Positions 52,301-60,705 of a stretch of DNA of 64,000 nucleotides are shown here, one piece after another; within the stretch, counting starts at the first letter, position 1; every line of letters begins with the position of its first letter. The stretch covers positions 232,607 to 296,606 of the forward strand of contig VZTG01007077.1 in assembly GCA_013397845.1 (NCBI GenBank). Direction: 5' to 3'. The DNA is from Melanocharis versteri. Lineage: Eukaryota; Chordata; Aves; Passeriformes; Melanocharitidae. The notes below the pieces were generated by a model. It was not told the origin of the DNA. It did not search any database and saw only the letters and a program-made list of their open reading frames with translations. The translations under genes and the position numbers were made by a program.

Positions 52301-55300
52301 GGTGAGACTCTTTATATTTTCATTTTTCACTTGCACGGGTAACTTTCAATGCATTGCTGAGTTCCTGGTACTTCTCATAGTGGGAAGCAGTGAAACTTCC
52401 CAAGCAGAGAGTTTGGTTCCCTTTGAAGGGAATATCTAAGCAGGAGGAGTCAGGGTCGTGTTCAGCAATTCAATCAAAACACTTCTTTTCTGTTTTATTT
52501 TCCCTCCTCCATGTGAACATCACAGAATAGCATGTGTTCCAGAAAATGTGGGATTCTGATCCTCAAATAGGGAAGCATTAAATATGGACTGAGTTTTTCT
52601 GCACTGGACTTAAAGCCCATGTTTAAAGCTGCATTATTTAGACAGGATCTAAGTTCATGCTTATGTTGAGGCATGCTTTTAAGAGATGCTGGATCAGGGC
52701 TTAGATTCCTTCCAAATCAAGATGTCTTTGTTAAACTGGCAGGCAATCTTGACATGTTTCATAATAGTAATAACAAAAATCTGTAACAGACTCATTTCAA
52801 TGTTTATAACTTTCAGTTTCTCCTAAATGATTATCGTCTGATAATTATTAAACAAACAAACAAAAAGCAGAACTAAAAGTAGCTTTGCCTTCACCCTGGA
52901 GTTTGTTTTGCACATTTGGTTTCAGCAGGGTACAACAAGTACACATTTTTTCTGTTTGGTTTTTTGTTCAATGTAAGCATCTGACTCAAATCAACCAAGT
53001 GCATTTTGGGGGGTGGGGGGTGGGTTGTGTTCACACTGTTCTTTCAAACCTGGTTTTAGTGAACTGCACTTGCGCTCACCATATTCCCAAGGATCATCTC
53101 CTTCCATTCTCCAGCTTCAGGCAGAAAATTCCCAACTCCTTAGGGTGTCCCCCAGCCCCTTGCTGCTGCCTGCTCAGCTCCCAGCTGGGAGCTGTGGGAT
53201 TCAGGCTGCATTCCCCAGCTCTGGAAGCAGAGCTGCAGGCACACTCTGGCACGTCAGCCCTATTCTCTGGCACTGGGGGAGCTGGCTGTACTGGAAGGAA
53301 GAAAATTCTCCAGCTCTCCAGAGGTGCCTGAAGTGCTTAAACAGATTCTGGGTTCAGTGTTTGATTTGGGCAGACTGACTGGCTGTCTCTGAAATGTCAC
53401 TGGGTTCCAGCTGCAGGTTGGTTTGTCAGGCCTCGGTACAGGAGTCACTTGCAAATGTAATTACAAACTGGCCTCATTTTGTTAAAGAAATACAGTAAAT
53501 GTAGCATGTCCACTCTGCTTAACCAATAAACTTTTGTCTTTGCCATTTAAATTAATTTAGAGGGAGAGAAGATCTGATGGAGAGATATGGAGGTAGCTCT
53601 GTGCATCTGTCATCCCCAGGATAGACTTGCCCAAAAGGAACAAAGCAGAGAAGTGTCCTGGAAATGCCTTAGCAAGCCTGGGGATGTCCCTGGGTCCCCA
53701 TCCTGACCCTATGTGGGTGCAGCAGAGAGATTCCTGTGAAAATTTAGACTGGATTTTTGTTTTTCACTATGGGTCCCCTCCCTCTTGTTTTGTTAGCAGC
53801 TCATTTCAATTCTCTACTTCCCAGGCGAGGAAGTTGCAGGTTAGGTTAGATAATTGTTATTTCCTTACCCTTTTTGGGGCACACTGGGACAAACAGCAGC
53901 TCTGCCTGTGAAGAGGCTGCTGTGTGAACCTTTGGAAACCTCAGTGCAGTAGAAAGCCAGGAGATTCTCAGGCTCTAAGATGTGAGGCCAGTCAGTATCT
54001 TCCCACTGCTGGTAGAGAAGCCAAGTACAGACAAATACTTTAGTTTTTCAAAGCAGTTTCAACATGAGGTTTTCTACCAGTATTTTTACCCATCTTTAAC
54101 ATCCTGATAGATTGACAAGGATGCCTATCCCTAGACTTTTAATTTCATTGTTTGAAATACACATTGAAATGCACCAACTGGTGGAAATGCAGTGACCCCA
54201 TGGCATTCCCAGCCTTTGATTCTGATGGAGAGACACTAACTGCTGTCAGTATCCTTCCTCCAGCTCACCCTGGTCTTGTCCTTGTACAGCATGGACACAG
54301 GAAAGCTGCTATATTTTTGTATGAAACCTAAAATGAACTCTCAAAGGAGGAATGTTGACCCCAAACAATTTTGCACGTGTCCTTTGTCAGCTAAAAGTGC
54401 ATTTTACTTGAAGACACAATGCAAACCACAGTCCTGACTTTTTTAAGGACTGTGTGACAGAAAAGATGCCATCTGGTACAGTGTGTGTGTGACTCACGCA
54501 GCTCAGATTTGCACCAGAATTACTGTCTGAAGGGGAAACAGCACTGGACTGACATTCAGATCCAACAGGGAAAGCTTAGCTATCCACCAGCAAACTTCAG
54601 AAGCACCTCAGTGCTCGTCCTCCTGCTCTGCAGCGCAGTGAAATGTCAGTCCCCACTGGCCTCCCGATGTGGGAGCCCTGTGATTTCCCCAGGTCGCCCT
54701 GCTCTGATGGTTAATATGTGGAAACAAGTGGTGGAAACTGTCCAGTTGTATTAAAGGTGGAGGGGATGACAGGGAAGGGGAAGCACTGCCTGCGCTCACG
54801 TGCCTTTTTGTTCCCATTGCAGAAGGGCAACGAACTGGAAGAAGGAGTGACCAGTGAAGGTAAGCAGAGATGCCCGTGGCTATGAGCCATTCTCAGGTTA
54901 GTGCTCAGATGGAATTTGCTTTGATCCCTGCTGAGATGCTGCCTTCTCCCAGCCTAATGTTCCCCAGCAAATGCTTCCATGCTCAGAAAGGCGGGAGGAG
55001 AGCATTTCACAGCAAAAGGTTCATATTTATCGTGTGGGGAGCCCTCCTGGCTGTAAGTGCTTCCCTGCCATCTTCCTTGGCTGTGCTCTGTGTTTGTGCC
55101 AGCAGGAATGTGTCCCCAAGCTGCTCAGCCCTTTGGAATGATGTTTCCCTGGTTCTGTCACAGCCGGTGGCATAGTGTGGGTTTGATTCCAGCTGCTGCC
55201 TGAGCTCGGGTGTCTCCAAGGACAGCTGTACCCTTTCCCGAGGAAGTCAGGCTGTCCCAGTATTTGTGCCTGCAAACACAGCCCGACAAGATGCCAGGCC

Positions 55301-55539
55301 CTGGAATTTCAGCCCCTGCCAACCTCTGTCCCTGGGGCCAAACCCACGGCCCCCTTTCTTACCTGTCTTCCTTCTGTTTTTGCATTGCAGAGTTTGACAA
55401 ATTTTTAGAAGAGCGAGCCAAAGCGGCGGAGATGGTTCCCAATCTGCCATCCCCTCCCCTGGAAGCCCCCACCCCTCCGACAAATCCTTCCAGCAGGAAA
55501 AAGCAGGAGCGCTCGGAGGACGCCCTCTTTGCACTGTGA
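22225..55539 (+). CDS. TOM1L2: TOM1L2, target of Myb1-like 2 membrane trafficking adaptor (exons 2-15; exon 1 missing)
   Basis: TOM1L2 is an endosomal adaptor of the VHS/GAT family that handles ubiquitinated cargo and links endosomes to Tollip, clathrin and the myosin VI motor. Fourteen exons join in correct phase (1472 nt including the stop) to give 489 residues that follow human TOM1L2 closely; adding the 18-residue human exon 1 gives 507 aa, the human length. In that numbering the VHS domain covers roughly 20-152, a Ser/Pro-rich linker 168-220, the GAT domain about 219-307, the clathrin box LIDLG 330-334 and the myosin VI-binding IEEWL 438-442. The C-terminus ends DALFAL. TOM1 and TOM1L1 are excluded by the linker and by the tail [20 protein letters not shown]. 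The visible gene has no frameshift or premature stop. The initiator exon is not in the visible sequence, probably lost at the N at 2616. SREBF1 is expected downstream in the same direction. Confidence 0.96.
22310..23237 (+). other. TOM1L2: TOM1L2 intron 2
   Basis: It is bounded by GTATGT and CTCCTCCAG. Apart from the CR1 copy at 22510-22770 nothing was recognised. Confidence 0.9.
22510..22770 (+). mobile_element. CR1 LINE 3' fragment, divergent
   Basis: The order GGACAAGAGGAAATGACCTC, AAAAATTCTTCACTGAAAGG, GGTGGTCAGGCACTGGG, CTTTCCAACCCAAATGATTC is that of CR1 near its 3' end, with many substitutions. It is an older subfamily than the copies at 4447 or 49120. Confidence 0.85.
23238..23316 (+). 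CDS. TOM1L2: TOM1L2 exon 3 (VHS domain)
   Basis: It encodes [20 protein letters not shown] then VMLALT, core VHS helices. It is bounded by CTCCTCCAG and GTGAGT. It begins in phase 2 and ends in phase 0. Confidence 0.97.
23317..24910 (+). other. TOM1L2: TOM1L2 intron 3
   Basis: It is bounded by GTGAGT and TGCGTGCAG. It contains a 232-codon minus-strand ORF (24055-24753) with no recognisable domain, judged to be chance. No repeat was recognised. Confidence 0.85.
24911..25060 (+). CDS. TOM1L2: TOM1L2 exon 4 (VHS domain)
   Basis: Fifty codons, phase 0 at both ends, starting [20 protein letters not shown] and ending [14 protein letters not shown]. This is the most conserved part of the VHS domain and differs from human at only a few sites, for example HVL for HIL and DGVL for DSVL. 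Confidence 0.98.
25061..29251 (+). other. TOM1L2: TOM1L2 intron 4
   Basis: About 4.2 kb. No exon-like segment was found. One possible ancient retroposon lies at 27220-27430 (listed separately). Confidence 0.8.
27220..27430 (+). mobile_element. Possible ancient amniote SINE/LINE tail
   Basis: The stretch containing CTAGGACAGGGATTGTCTTA and GTAGACAGCACTTAGGACAAT resembles the tail of old retroposons shared across amniotes (the family whose tail reads like GTACAGCACCTAGCACAATG). This is from memory of the pattern; the family and edges are not certain. Confidence 0.4.
29252..29386 (+). CDS. TOM1L2: TOM1L2 exon 5 (VHS domain end)
   Basis: Forty-five codons, phase 0, [20 protein letters not shown] through [11 protein letters not shown], closing the VHS fold. 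It is preceded by GTGTTTTCCAG and followed by GTAAGC. Confidence 0.98.
29387..30328 (+). other. TOM1L2: TOM1L2 intron 5
   Basis: Bounded by GTAAGC and GATGTGGCAG. Nothing else recognised. Confidence 0.85.
30329..30487 (+). CDS. TOM1L2: TOM1L2 exon 6 (VHS-GAT linker)
   Basis: Fifty-three codons encoding a Ser/Pro/Gln-rich, presumably disordered linker: [20 protein letters not shown] and onwards to GPITANSEQ. This is the fastest-changing exon relative to human but the length is unchanged. Flanks are GTGGCAG and GTATTG. Confidence 0.96.
30488..31168 (+). other. TOM1L2: TOM1L2 intron 6
   Basis: Bounded by GTATTG and CCAATTTAG. Nothing recognised inside. Confidence 0.85.
31169..31285 (+). CDS. 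TOM1L2: TOM1L2 exon 7 (GAT domain start)
   Basis: Thirty-nine codons, [20 protein letters not shown] through DSSDLELLQ, the first GAT helices. Phase 0 at both ends, donor GTGAGT. Confidence 0.97.
31286..33935 (+). other. TOM1L2: TOM1L2 intron 7
   Basis: About 2.6 kb. A degenerate CR1-like stretch lies near 31440-31690. No exon candidate with good splice sites was found. Confidence 0.8.
31440..31690 (-). mobile_element. Degenerate CR1-like fragment
   Basis: The plus strand order TTTCCTGACTTCCCTTG, CTTGTTCCAGTGTTTTCC, GCTAGAAATTTTTCCCAAT matches the general layout of reverse-complement CR1 (a dropped-charge segment, GTTCCA, then a poorly conserved AAGTTTTTCC stretch). Heavily mutated; orientation is inferred. 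Confidence 0.4.
33936..34069 (+). CDS. TOM1L2: TOM1L2 exon 8 (GAT domain)
   Basis: [20 protein letters not shown] through [11 protein letters not shown], the ubiquitin- and Tollip-binding helices of GAT. The final Arg codon is split (AG|A) with exon 9. Confidence 0.98.
34070..36633 (+). other. TOM1L2: TOM1L2 intron 8
   Basis: About 2.6 kb with a poly-A run near 34627-34645 and a CR1 fragment at 35797-35935. No further gene content recognised. Confidence 0.8.
35797..35935 (-). mobile_element. CR1 LINE 3' fragment
   Basis: It starts AATCATGGAATGGTTTGGGT and continues through the CATCTAATCCCACCCCCC and CTCCATCCAGCCTGGCC segments, the reverse complement of the CR1 3' end. Similarity fades after about 35935. 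Confidence 0.85.
36634..36682 (+). CDS. TOM1L2: TOM1L2 exon 9
   Basis: A 49-base exon: one base completes Arg304, then [16 protein letters not shown]. It follows TTTTTCTAAACAG and is followed by GTAAGT. Confidence 0.96.
36683..37516 (+). other. TOM1L2: TOM1L2 intron 9
   Basis: Bounded by GTAAGT and GTGTCCTGACAG. Much of it (about 36930-37310) is an ancient CR1-like repeat. Confidence 0.8.
36930..37310 (-). mobile_element. Ancient CR1/L3-type LINE fragment
   Basis: The plus strand carries AAGAAGTTCCACAGTTTCAC, then TTCATGCCACTTATGATTTT and CCCTTTCCAAGCTGAAGAGT in order. This is the layout of old CR1-group LINEs widespread in amniotes (GAGTTCCACA, CATGATTTTATAGACC, TTTCCAAGCTGAAAAGTCC), reverse-complemented. 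Edges are approximate. Confidence 0.6.
37517..37640 (+). CDS. TOM1L2: TOM1L2 exon 10 (clathrin box)
   Basis: [20 protein letters not shown] through [15 protein letters not shown] fits the clathrin box consensus (L-hydrophobic-polar-hydrophobic-polar), consistent with known clathrin binding by this family. It ends in phase 1 before GTGAGT. Confidence 0.97.
37641..38437 (+). other. TOM1L2: TOM1L2 intron 10
   Basis: Bounded by GTGAGT and CTGGTTGCAG. Nothing recognised inside. Confidence 0.85.
38438..38555 (+). CDS. TOM1L2: TOM1L2 exon 11
   Basis: After completing Asp362 it encodes [20 protein letters not shown] then [18 protein letters not shown], the conserved [10 protein letters not shown] block of TOM1/TOM1L2 tails. 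The donor is AA|GTAAGT, phase 2. Confidence 0.97.
38556..40814 (+). other. TOM1L2: TOM1L2 intron 11
   Basis: About 2.3 kb, ending with a CR1 element whose 3' end lies only some 57 bases before exon 12. Nothing else recognised. Confidence 0.85.
40362..40757 (+). mobile_element. CR1 LINE 3' fragment next to exon 12 acceptor
   Basis: It starts GAGGAAAGGCTGGGAGAACT and continues through all standard CR1 blocks to CCTATGATTCCATGAC. Nearly 400 bases long, in the sense direction of TOM1L2. Confidence 0.95.
40815..40890 (+). CDS. TOM1L2: TOM1L2 exon 12
   Basis: One base completes Asn401 (Thr in human), then [20 protein letters not shown] and QNTGG. It ends in phase 0 before GTAGGT, so phase-0 exons can be inserted after it. 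Confidence 0.95.
41363..41440 (+). CDS. Weak candidate cassette exon in TOM1L2 intron 12
   Basis: Acceptor CTGTTCTGTCTGCCCAG and donor ACACAG|GTGAGA bound 78 bases that are open in phase 0, compatible with the flanking TOM1L2 exons. The 26 residues ([14 protein letters not shown], then [12 protein letters not shown]) resemble no TOM1-family segment I know. Splice signals are good but coding character is poor; it could be a cryptic exon. Confidence 0.2.
43877..43912. repeat. TG-rich microsatellite
   Basis: An imperfect (TG)n run with TATG and TCTG interruptions, about 80 bases before the candidate cassette exon at 43992. Confidence 0.9.
43992..44057 (+). CDS. TOM1L2: TOM1L2 candidate alternative exon carrying a second IxxWL motif
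   Basis: The acceptor CTGTTCTCAACACAG and donor GGAATG|GTGAGG bound exactly 66 bases, open in phase 0 and able to sit between exons 12 and 13 without disturbing the frame. The 22 residues run [12 protein letters not shown], then [10 protein letters not shown]. The core MEPIDKWLI resembles MDDIEEWLS of exon 13, the segment that in TOM1/TOM1L2 binds myosin VI, which suggests a duplicated exon. If the donor is not used, the reading frame continues for 19 more codons to a stop at 44115-44117, giving an alternative C-terminus that lacks exons 13-15; an AATAAA follows at 44469. Both uses are plausible. Sequence alone does not show which is made. Confidence 0.7.
44469..44474 (+). terminator. TOM1L2: Possible polyadenylation signal of a short TOM1L2 isoform
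   Basis: AATAAA lies about 350 bases after the stop that follows read-through of the alternative exon. It would end a short transcript made by intronic polyadenylation. Only the hexamer is seen. Confidence 0.3.
49120..49440 (-). mobile_element. CR1 LINE 3' fragment
   Basis: It starts CATAAAATCATAAAATCCTG, then GGTTTGGGTTGGAAAAAA and the full series of reverse-complement CR1 blocks to CTTATCCAAAATCCCTCTCC. It is one of the best-preserved copies in the window. Confidence 0.95.
49438..49996 (+). repeat. 559-bp direct duplication, copy 1
   Basis: It begins TGTTCCTGTAAATTTTATTC and ends at GACCCC directly before the N at 49997. The second copy starts directly after the N. I counted four mismatches, all within the first 50 bases. 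Confidence 0.95.
49998..50556 (+). repeat. 559-bp direct duplication, copy 2
   Basis: It matches copy 1 at a constant offset of 560 and ends at the same GACCCC, after which the sequence is unique. The most likely cause is two contigs that overlap but were joined with an N instead of being merged. Confidence 0.95.
50890..51045 (-). mobile_element. CR1 LINE fragment of another subfamily
   Basis: It has TGAATCACAGAGTCATTAAG, GGAAAAGACCTCTCCAAGAC, CATCAAGTCCAACCATTAAC and CTAAGCCATGTCCCTAAGC, the 3' layout of a common avian CR1 subfamily, reverse-complemented. It fades after about 51045. Confidence 0.85.
52242..52301 (+). CDS. TOM1L2: TOM1L2 exon 13 (myosin VI-binding IEEWL motif)
   Basis: Twenty codons, [20 protein letters not shown], phase 0 at both ends. 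The IEEWL segment corresponds to the TOM1 IEQWL region known to contact the myosin VI cargo-binding domain. Preceded by a T/C-rich tract ending CACTCCCTAG and followed by GTGAGA. Confidence 0.97.
52302..54822 (+). other. TOM1L2: TOM1L2 intron 13
   Basis: About 2.5 kb between GTGAGA and TTCCCATTGCAG. No exon or clear repeat recognised. Confidence 0.8.
54823..54859 (+). CDS. TOM1L2: TOM1L2 exon 14 (microexon-size)
   Basis: A 37-base exon encoding [12 protein letters not shown], ending in phase 1 before GTAAGC. Human has [12 protein letters not shown] at the same place. Confidence 0.96.
54860..55390 (+). other. TOM1L2: TOM1L2 intron 14
   Basis: Bounded by GTAAGC and TTTTTGCATTGCAG. Nothing recognised inside. 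Confidence 0.9.
55391..55539 (+). CDS. TOM1L2: TOM1L2 exon 15, C-terminus and stop
   Basis: After completing Glu459 it encodes [20 protein letters not shown], a Pro-rich stretch and the conserved end [14 protein letters not shown], then TGA at 55537-55539. The tail is the family signature of TOM1L2; changes from human are confined to the Pro-rich part. Confidence 0.98.
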
Positions 55540-58500
55540 AGGCGGCGAATGTCGCCGCACGGCCACTTTGTCCTCCCACAGTCCTTGGCTAACAACGACC
55601 CCCGTCCCCCCCATTCCATAGTTTGCTTCTCCTTCCCTCCCTCCCCAAACGATCCACCCCCACAAGCTGACTCTTTCTATTTAAATCCAACACTATTCCT
55701 GCCAGACCACGATTCTCCAGCACTCGCTTAATCCCCTCCTTCCTGTCCCAGCTGCACAAAACCAGCTCTTGATGCTGAAAACCCCTTCAGAATGCACGAG
55801 TACGTCACACTGGGCTGAAACAAAAGCCCAGGGGGGAGAGAGCAGCCTTGCCCTTCAATTTATGTAGGGATCATCCTCTTCTGTAGGCAGGTCCTGCCAA
55901 GTAGACGGCTCTGTCAATCAGCATGTAATTGACTGAGCTGGAATGTTCAGGAGGAGTGTGTCTTTATTTTTAGATAAAATGTTAATGTATTGGCTTTCGT
56001 GTTGGATTCGACAGCAAGGAACAACTGTTCCCCTTTCAACATGTGCTTCACAAGTTAAAATCCTTTACTCTCCCACTCACACATCTCCTGGTACCATATG
56101 GTGGTCGCTTTTCCCCACTTTCTGTGGCGTTTCATTTCTAAATCTCACAGGGTATTTTTTGCCTTGTGTTTTATCTGGGCTTGCTCTAATTTGAAGCAGT
56201 CTGTTGGCCATGTCCAGTAGCGCTGGCAGTTGATAAGGATGGAAAATGCTGGGCTAAATGGATGCTGTAACGATGGCACAGGGAAGCACCTCGCTCTTTG
56301 GGAGACCATTCTCACACAGGAGTTTTCCTGGTGTGTTTGCCTTTTAAAATAGCTTGGTTATTTTCTCCTTACCTTAGATTCCTTCTTCGATGACCGTAGA
56401 GCTCTGCATTTGGTGTAAACATCCATGCAGATGGATAGGACTTGCTCATGGATTGGGTGTGAACTGAGCTTCCTGGATTCCCTGCCATGCCTGGTAGGAT
56501 AGACATGCTGGTTCTTGGGGGTAGGGACGAGGAAAAGAGGCAAACCTCTGAGGTTTGTATGGAACGCTGAGGGAGATGGTTACCATGGAGGGATTAGCCG
56601 TGCCAGCCTGTGCTGGAGGTGAAACTCCTCATTTCCTTTTAGTTTTAGGCCTGAGAAAGTGTTGAAATGATTGTGACCGTGCTATTTGTAATTTTTGGAA
56701 TGTCCTTTGATCCCTCTGCCCTTCATTAACTCCCAGCTCCTACGGGGCTGCAGTCTCTGTGCAAACCAGCATATTCCCTTGCTTGCCAGAGGCATGGCCA
56801 GGATTCCTGCTCCTCTGGGGCTGCCAGAAGGGATTCCAGCATGCGTGCCTGCCTTGCTGGGCTGACAGGCAGAGCTGGAGCAGGCAGCTCCAGCCATCGC
56901 CGCATCCCCCAGCGTGTTCCTTGGGAGGAAGCCAGTGGCGCAGGATGGCAGGATCAAAGAGAGAGCTGAGCAGTGCATGGCAGGAGAATCTCCCATCCTG
57001 ACAGAGAGGCACTTTATCAGCTAAACGCCCGTGCAGGCAGCAGGCTCCAGCCCCTCTTCCTCAGGGTGTTCCTTGGCTTTGGCAACCTCCTTCTGACCTG
57101 ACATGTCTGAGCTTCCCGGGATGCTGATGTGTGTCGAGCTCTCTTGAAAGTTGTTCTGGGCCAAGTGATAGAAGCTTTTATCTGAGCATAGAATTTTATC
57201 AGCCCATACCATACTCTCTGAGGACCACCCCCTTTGGGACGTTGTGACACACAAAGACTGTTACCAAATGCCTGATTGCAGCACTGATGGACTTTGACAG
57301 CGGGCACATTAATCTTTGAAGGGAAACATTGTTTGGTGCAGGATTTCCAGGTTGTCCCAGGTCAGGTTTCATTCTGTGCTCTCCCTGCTCATCGTCTCCT
57401 CTGTCCTGCCCTGCCTGTAGCCTCTTCCAGGATCCCTCCATATGTAGCTGGGCCCAGGCAGGGTTGTCCTGCCACCCCTCTGCTCTGACGTGACACCTCG
57501 TCACTGCTCCGTGTAGCACGGCTTACAGCTGGACAGGGAAAACCAGTTTAAGGATGGAGATAACATGGGAATCAAGCTTTTCTCCCCACTTGCTGGCCCT
57601 CTCTCCAGTTGAAGCCCTTCTGTGTGGATTTGCAGAGGCTTTCTCCCATTCCATCTTCTTTGTGGCTAATGGAACAGTCTGCCTTGGCTGCACTGCACAC
57701 TCCTGCTCTCGCCCACTGCCCTCACTGCTCAACACGAGGTGAGCCCAATGCTCAGGGATTGGCACTGCCAGCTTGCTGCAACACGTCGGATGTGGCCACC
57801 AGCTCCTAGAGGAAACCTGAGGAAACTTCTGTGCCGACGCTGATTTGATTTCAGACGGTGTCTGGTGATCGCCTGAGCAGTCTCGCCAGCACAGAATGAA
57901 TTGCTGGTATTCCTGTCAATGCAGAAAGCTCCGTGGGTGTTTTAAGTGTGTATTTTCTCTTCTAAATCCTTGAAACACATTGACCCTGGAAATGGCCACA
58001 TCAGGTGATTCTAAGCATGTTAATCCAGCTTCCCTGCCAAGCCGGAGGAGATAATCGCATTGCTCAGGCATGGGGACACTGTCAGATGGTGCAGAGTGGC
58101 ACGGATGTCACTGTCACCGAGCCCCCGCAGCATCCCACTGCTGCAGCTGTGCTGGTCCTTCATCCCCCACCCCTCAGCCAAAAGGTGCTGGGGGAGTGTG
58201 CTTTTAATGCTTTTTTCTGTCACACTAAACCTGTCCTGGGAAGTCCAAGGTGTTGCTTTGGGGAGAATCTGGTCCCTTTCCGGAAGATTCTGCAGAGCTG
58301 TCGGTGATTGCTCTCTCCAGCTGGGAGAAAAAGAGGTGGAATGAGAAGGCTGGGGCTGGGGGGAAAATACAGAGCATGTGTTGGCAGAGCTCAGGGGGCT
58401 CTTTTGGTGTGTGCAGCCCCAGGCAAGCCGTGGTCCCTGCTGACACTCCGCATTATCCTCTGGAAAGCCGTGGCACTGCTTGCAGGGAGTGGCAGGTGCC

Positions 58501-60705
58501 ACCAGCACAAGTGGTGGCTTTGCTGGAAGTAGGGCAGCTCCCAGGAGATGCCTTCCTTGGGAGGAAACGTACTTTTGGAAAGACCTGGGATGGATCTGGA
58601 GCCCAAATCCACCACACTTGGCTCTCGGGGCTGGAAGCACCAAAGGGAACAGAGTGTGGCAGAGCAGGTGGTTTAGCCCAAACCTTCTTTAACAACTACA
58701 AGAGCTACGCTAGAGCTTCCCGAATGTCCTGTATCAGGATCTCTCATCTCCCCTGTCCTCTTGTGGTCTGCAGAAAACCGGAGCGGTGGGAACTGTTTGA
58801 GGGAAAGGGAAGGGGTTTTTCACTTCAGGAGACCAACTTCTCGATTTATCCTTCCTCCGCTTTCACCCTTAAGTGCTTCCTCTGTGCAAGTGGGCAGAGG
58901 ACTCGCGTGGCTCCGACGCTTGGGAGAACAGGGATGGAGCTGCAGCCTGATCCACTTTCCATAAGAAATAACATCCCAGCGCTTTCTAGGCATATTAGGA
59001 ATCACAGCTTGACACTCAATGACACTAAATTATTCTCGGGGTCCTTTGTAAGTTCTAATCGTGCCCTGTTCTAGGTTAAAAATATTTATTTTGTCTATAT
59101 GTTTTCTTTCCAGTGTGTTTTTTAACCTCTTCTGTTAACTCTTCATGTGCTGAGATGTAAGGAATCAATGGTTTCTATTTAAATATATCCTTTGGGTTTT
59201 GTTATTTTTAATTGTTCTGTGTAGATTTCAGCTGCATCCTTGGCAGGTGTAATAGATAACAATGTGCTGTACAGACATTTAGGGTGTTTAGGATGTAGGT
59301 AAGGCTCATAGGAGAACTGCTCATAAAAACGGAGCACGGTGTCTCTTAAAGGGAACAGCGTAAATGCTGAGACTGGTCCATACTGGGACCCTCACGTAGC
59401 CTCCAACATACCTTTTCCCTTCTGATTATCACAGCCTCCATCTCTGGGAGGTGCTGATCAAACCAGCTCTGCCATCCCCAGGGCTGCTCTTGCACCTCCA
59501 AGCGGAAGGATTTTTTTAGTGAGGATTTCCATTTGACTTCATTCAGTGTTTTTTGATGGGATACATTGGCTGTTTCCACTTCGAAATGGAGGACTGGGAG
59601 CTGGCTGTGGTGGCGAGATGTTTCCCTCCAGTGGTGGAAGAACAGATCCGGGCCGTGGTTTCAGGCCCAGGGCAGGGGTGATGGTCCCTCCACACCCCGG
59701 CCAGCACAACCTGTCCCTGCTCCTCTGTTCCCTGCTCTCCTGATGTCACCTTCGGGGACAGGATGTGCAGCCCAGGAGAGCAAACAAGACGGATTTCCAA
59801 CACTCTGTTTCATCCGATGAGTTGTTGAGTCTCCTGCAGCTGCTGGGAGTTCTGGGGTGGGAACTGCTTGTGCTATCTCCATCCCCGTCCATCCCCATCC
59901 AGCTCCGTCATTGTTTACCTCCTCAGGGCTGACCACAAGCCTTGCGGAGCCTCCCCTGGAAAAAACCAGCTCAGAACAGTTATTTTTATGGAAATAATGA
60001 AGCAGTGAGTGGATTTAGAGCTGTGTTGGAGGTAACCCTTCCGCTGCTGTGGGCTCCCACCAGCCAAGGAGATGAGGTGCCCGCACAGCACCTCCCACCC
60101 GTCCATCCCAAACCGCGGCCCCCGGAGCAGTCTGTGCCTGCCTGCTCCAGCCCCAGGCTCCCCACACCTCCTCCTCACCTGGAGAGAGGTGAGGCTGTGT
60201 ATCACCGAGAGCCAGCTGGCCTTGAGCAGTGCCGAGCCCTGGTGCTGGTTCCATTTAGCCCGTGGCAAACCCACTACACCAGAATTCCCACCCTGCTCCG
60301 TGTTTTTATGAGTACGAGCGCCTCATTTCCTACATGTTCCTATGAGCTGTTGTTAACCCTACAAATGTAACCTGTGTAATAGCTTCTCTGTATATTACAG
60401 CTGTAGGCTTTCCAGATAAAAGTGGATAATATTTATTTACTGAAGATACTGGATATTTTTTTGTTTGGGAATGGGGTAGGGGGAGAAAGGGGACATAACT
60501 GTTTAAAGAGATCGACTATGTAAAGAGAAACAAAATACACAAAAAGCAGAGAAACCCAACACTAAAACATCGCTGTATTCAAGTAGAAAGTGTTTCCGTT
60601 AAGGATGAGACAACTGTATTAATCTGCCATTGTTTAACTTGCTCCAGAAATCATCTCCTTGGTTCCTGCATGTGAGATATTCCAATAAATACACTATTAG
60701 TGTGA
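55540..60705 (+). other. TOM1L2: TOM1L2 3' UTR
   Basis: About 5.2 kb of continuous sequence between the stop and the AATAAA near 60684. AU-rich patches occur near 59075-59220 and 60420-60450 (TATTTATTTACTG), possible stability elements. A 274-codon ORF at 58250-59074 shows no domain and is judged chance. The extent is inferred from the position of the only AATAAA I noticed; human TOM1L2 also has a multi-kilobase 3' UTR. Confidence 0.7.
60684..60689 (+). terminator. TOM1L2: TOM1L2 polyadenylation signal
   Basis: AATAAA in TTCCAATAAATACAC, followed by GT-rich sequence (TGTGAGCTGGGGGTGC) about 20-30 bases on, as expected downstream of a cleavage site. It is the only canonical hexamer I noticed after the stop codon. 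Confidence 0.75.

Noticed and set aside
58250..59074. 274-codon ORF in the TOM1L2 3' UTR
   Set aside because: Lies wholly in UTR, overlaps long ORFs in other frames and has no recognisable domain.
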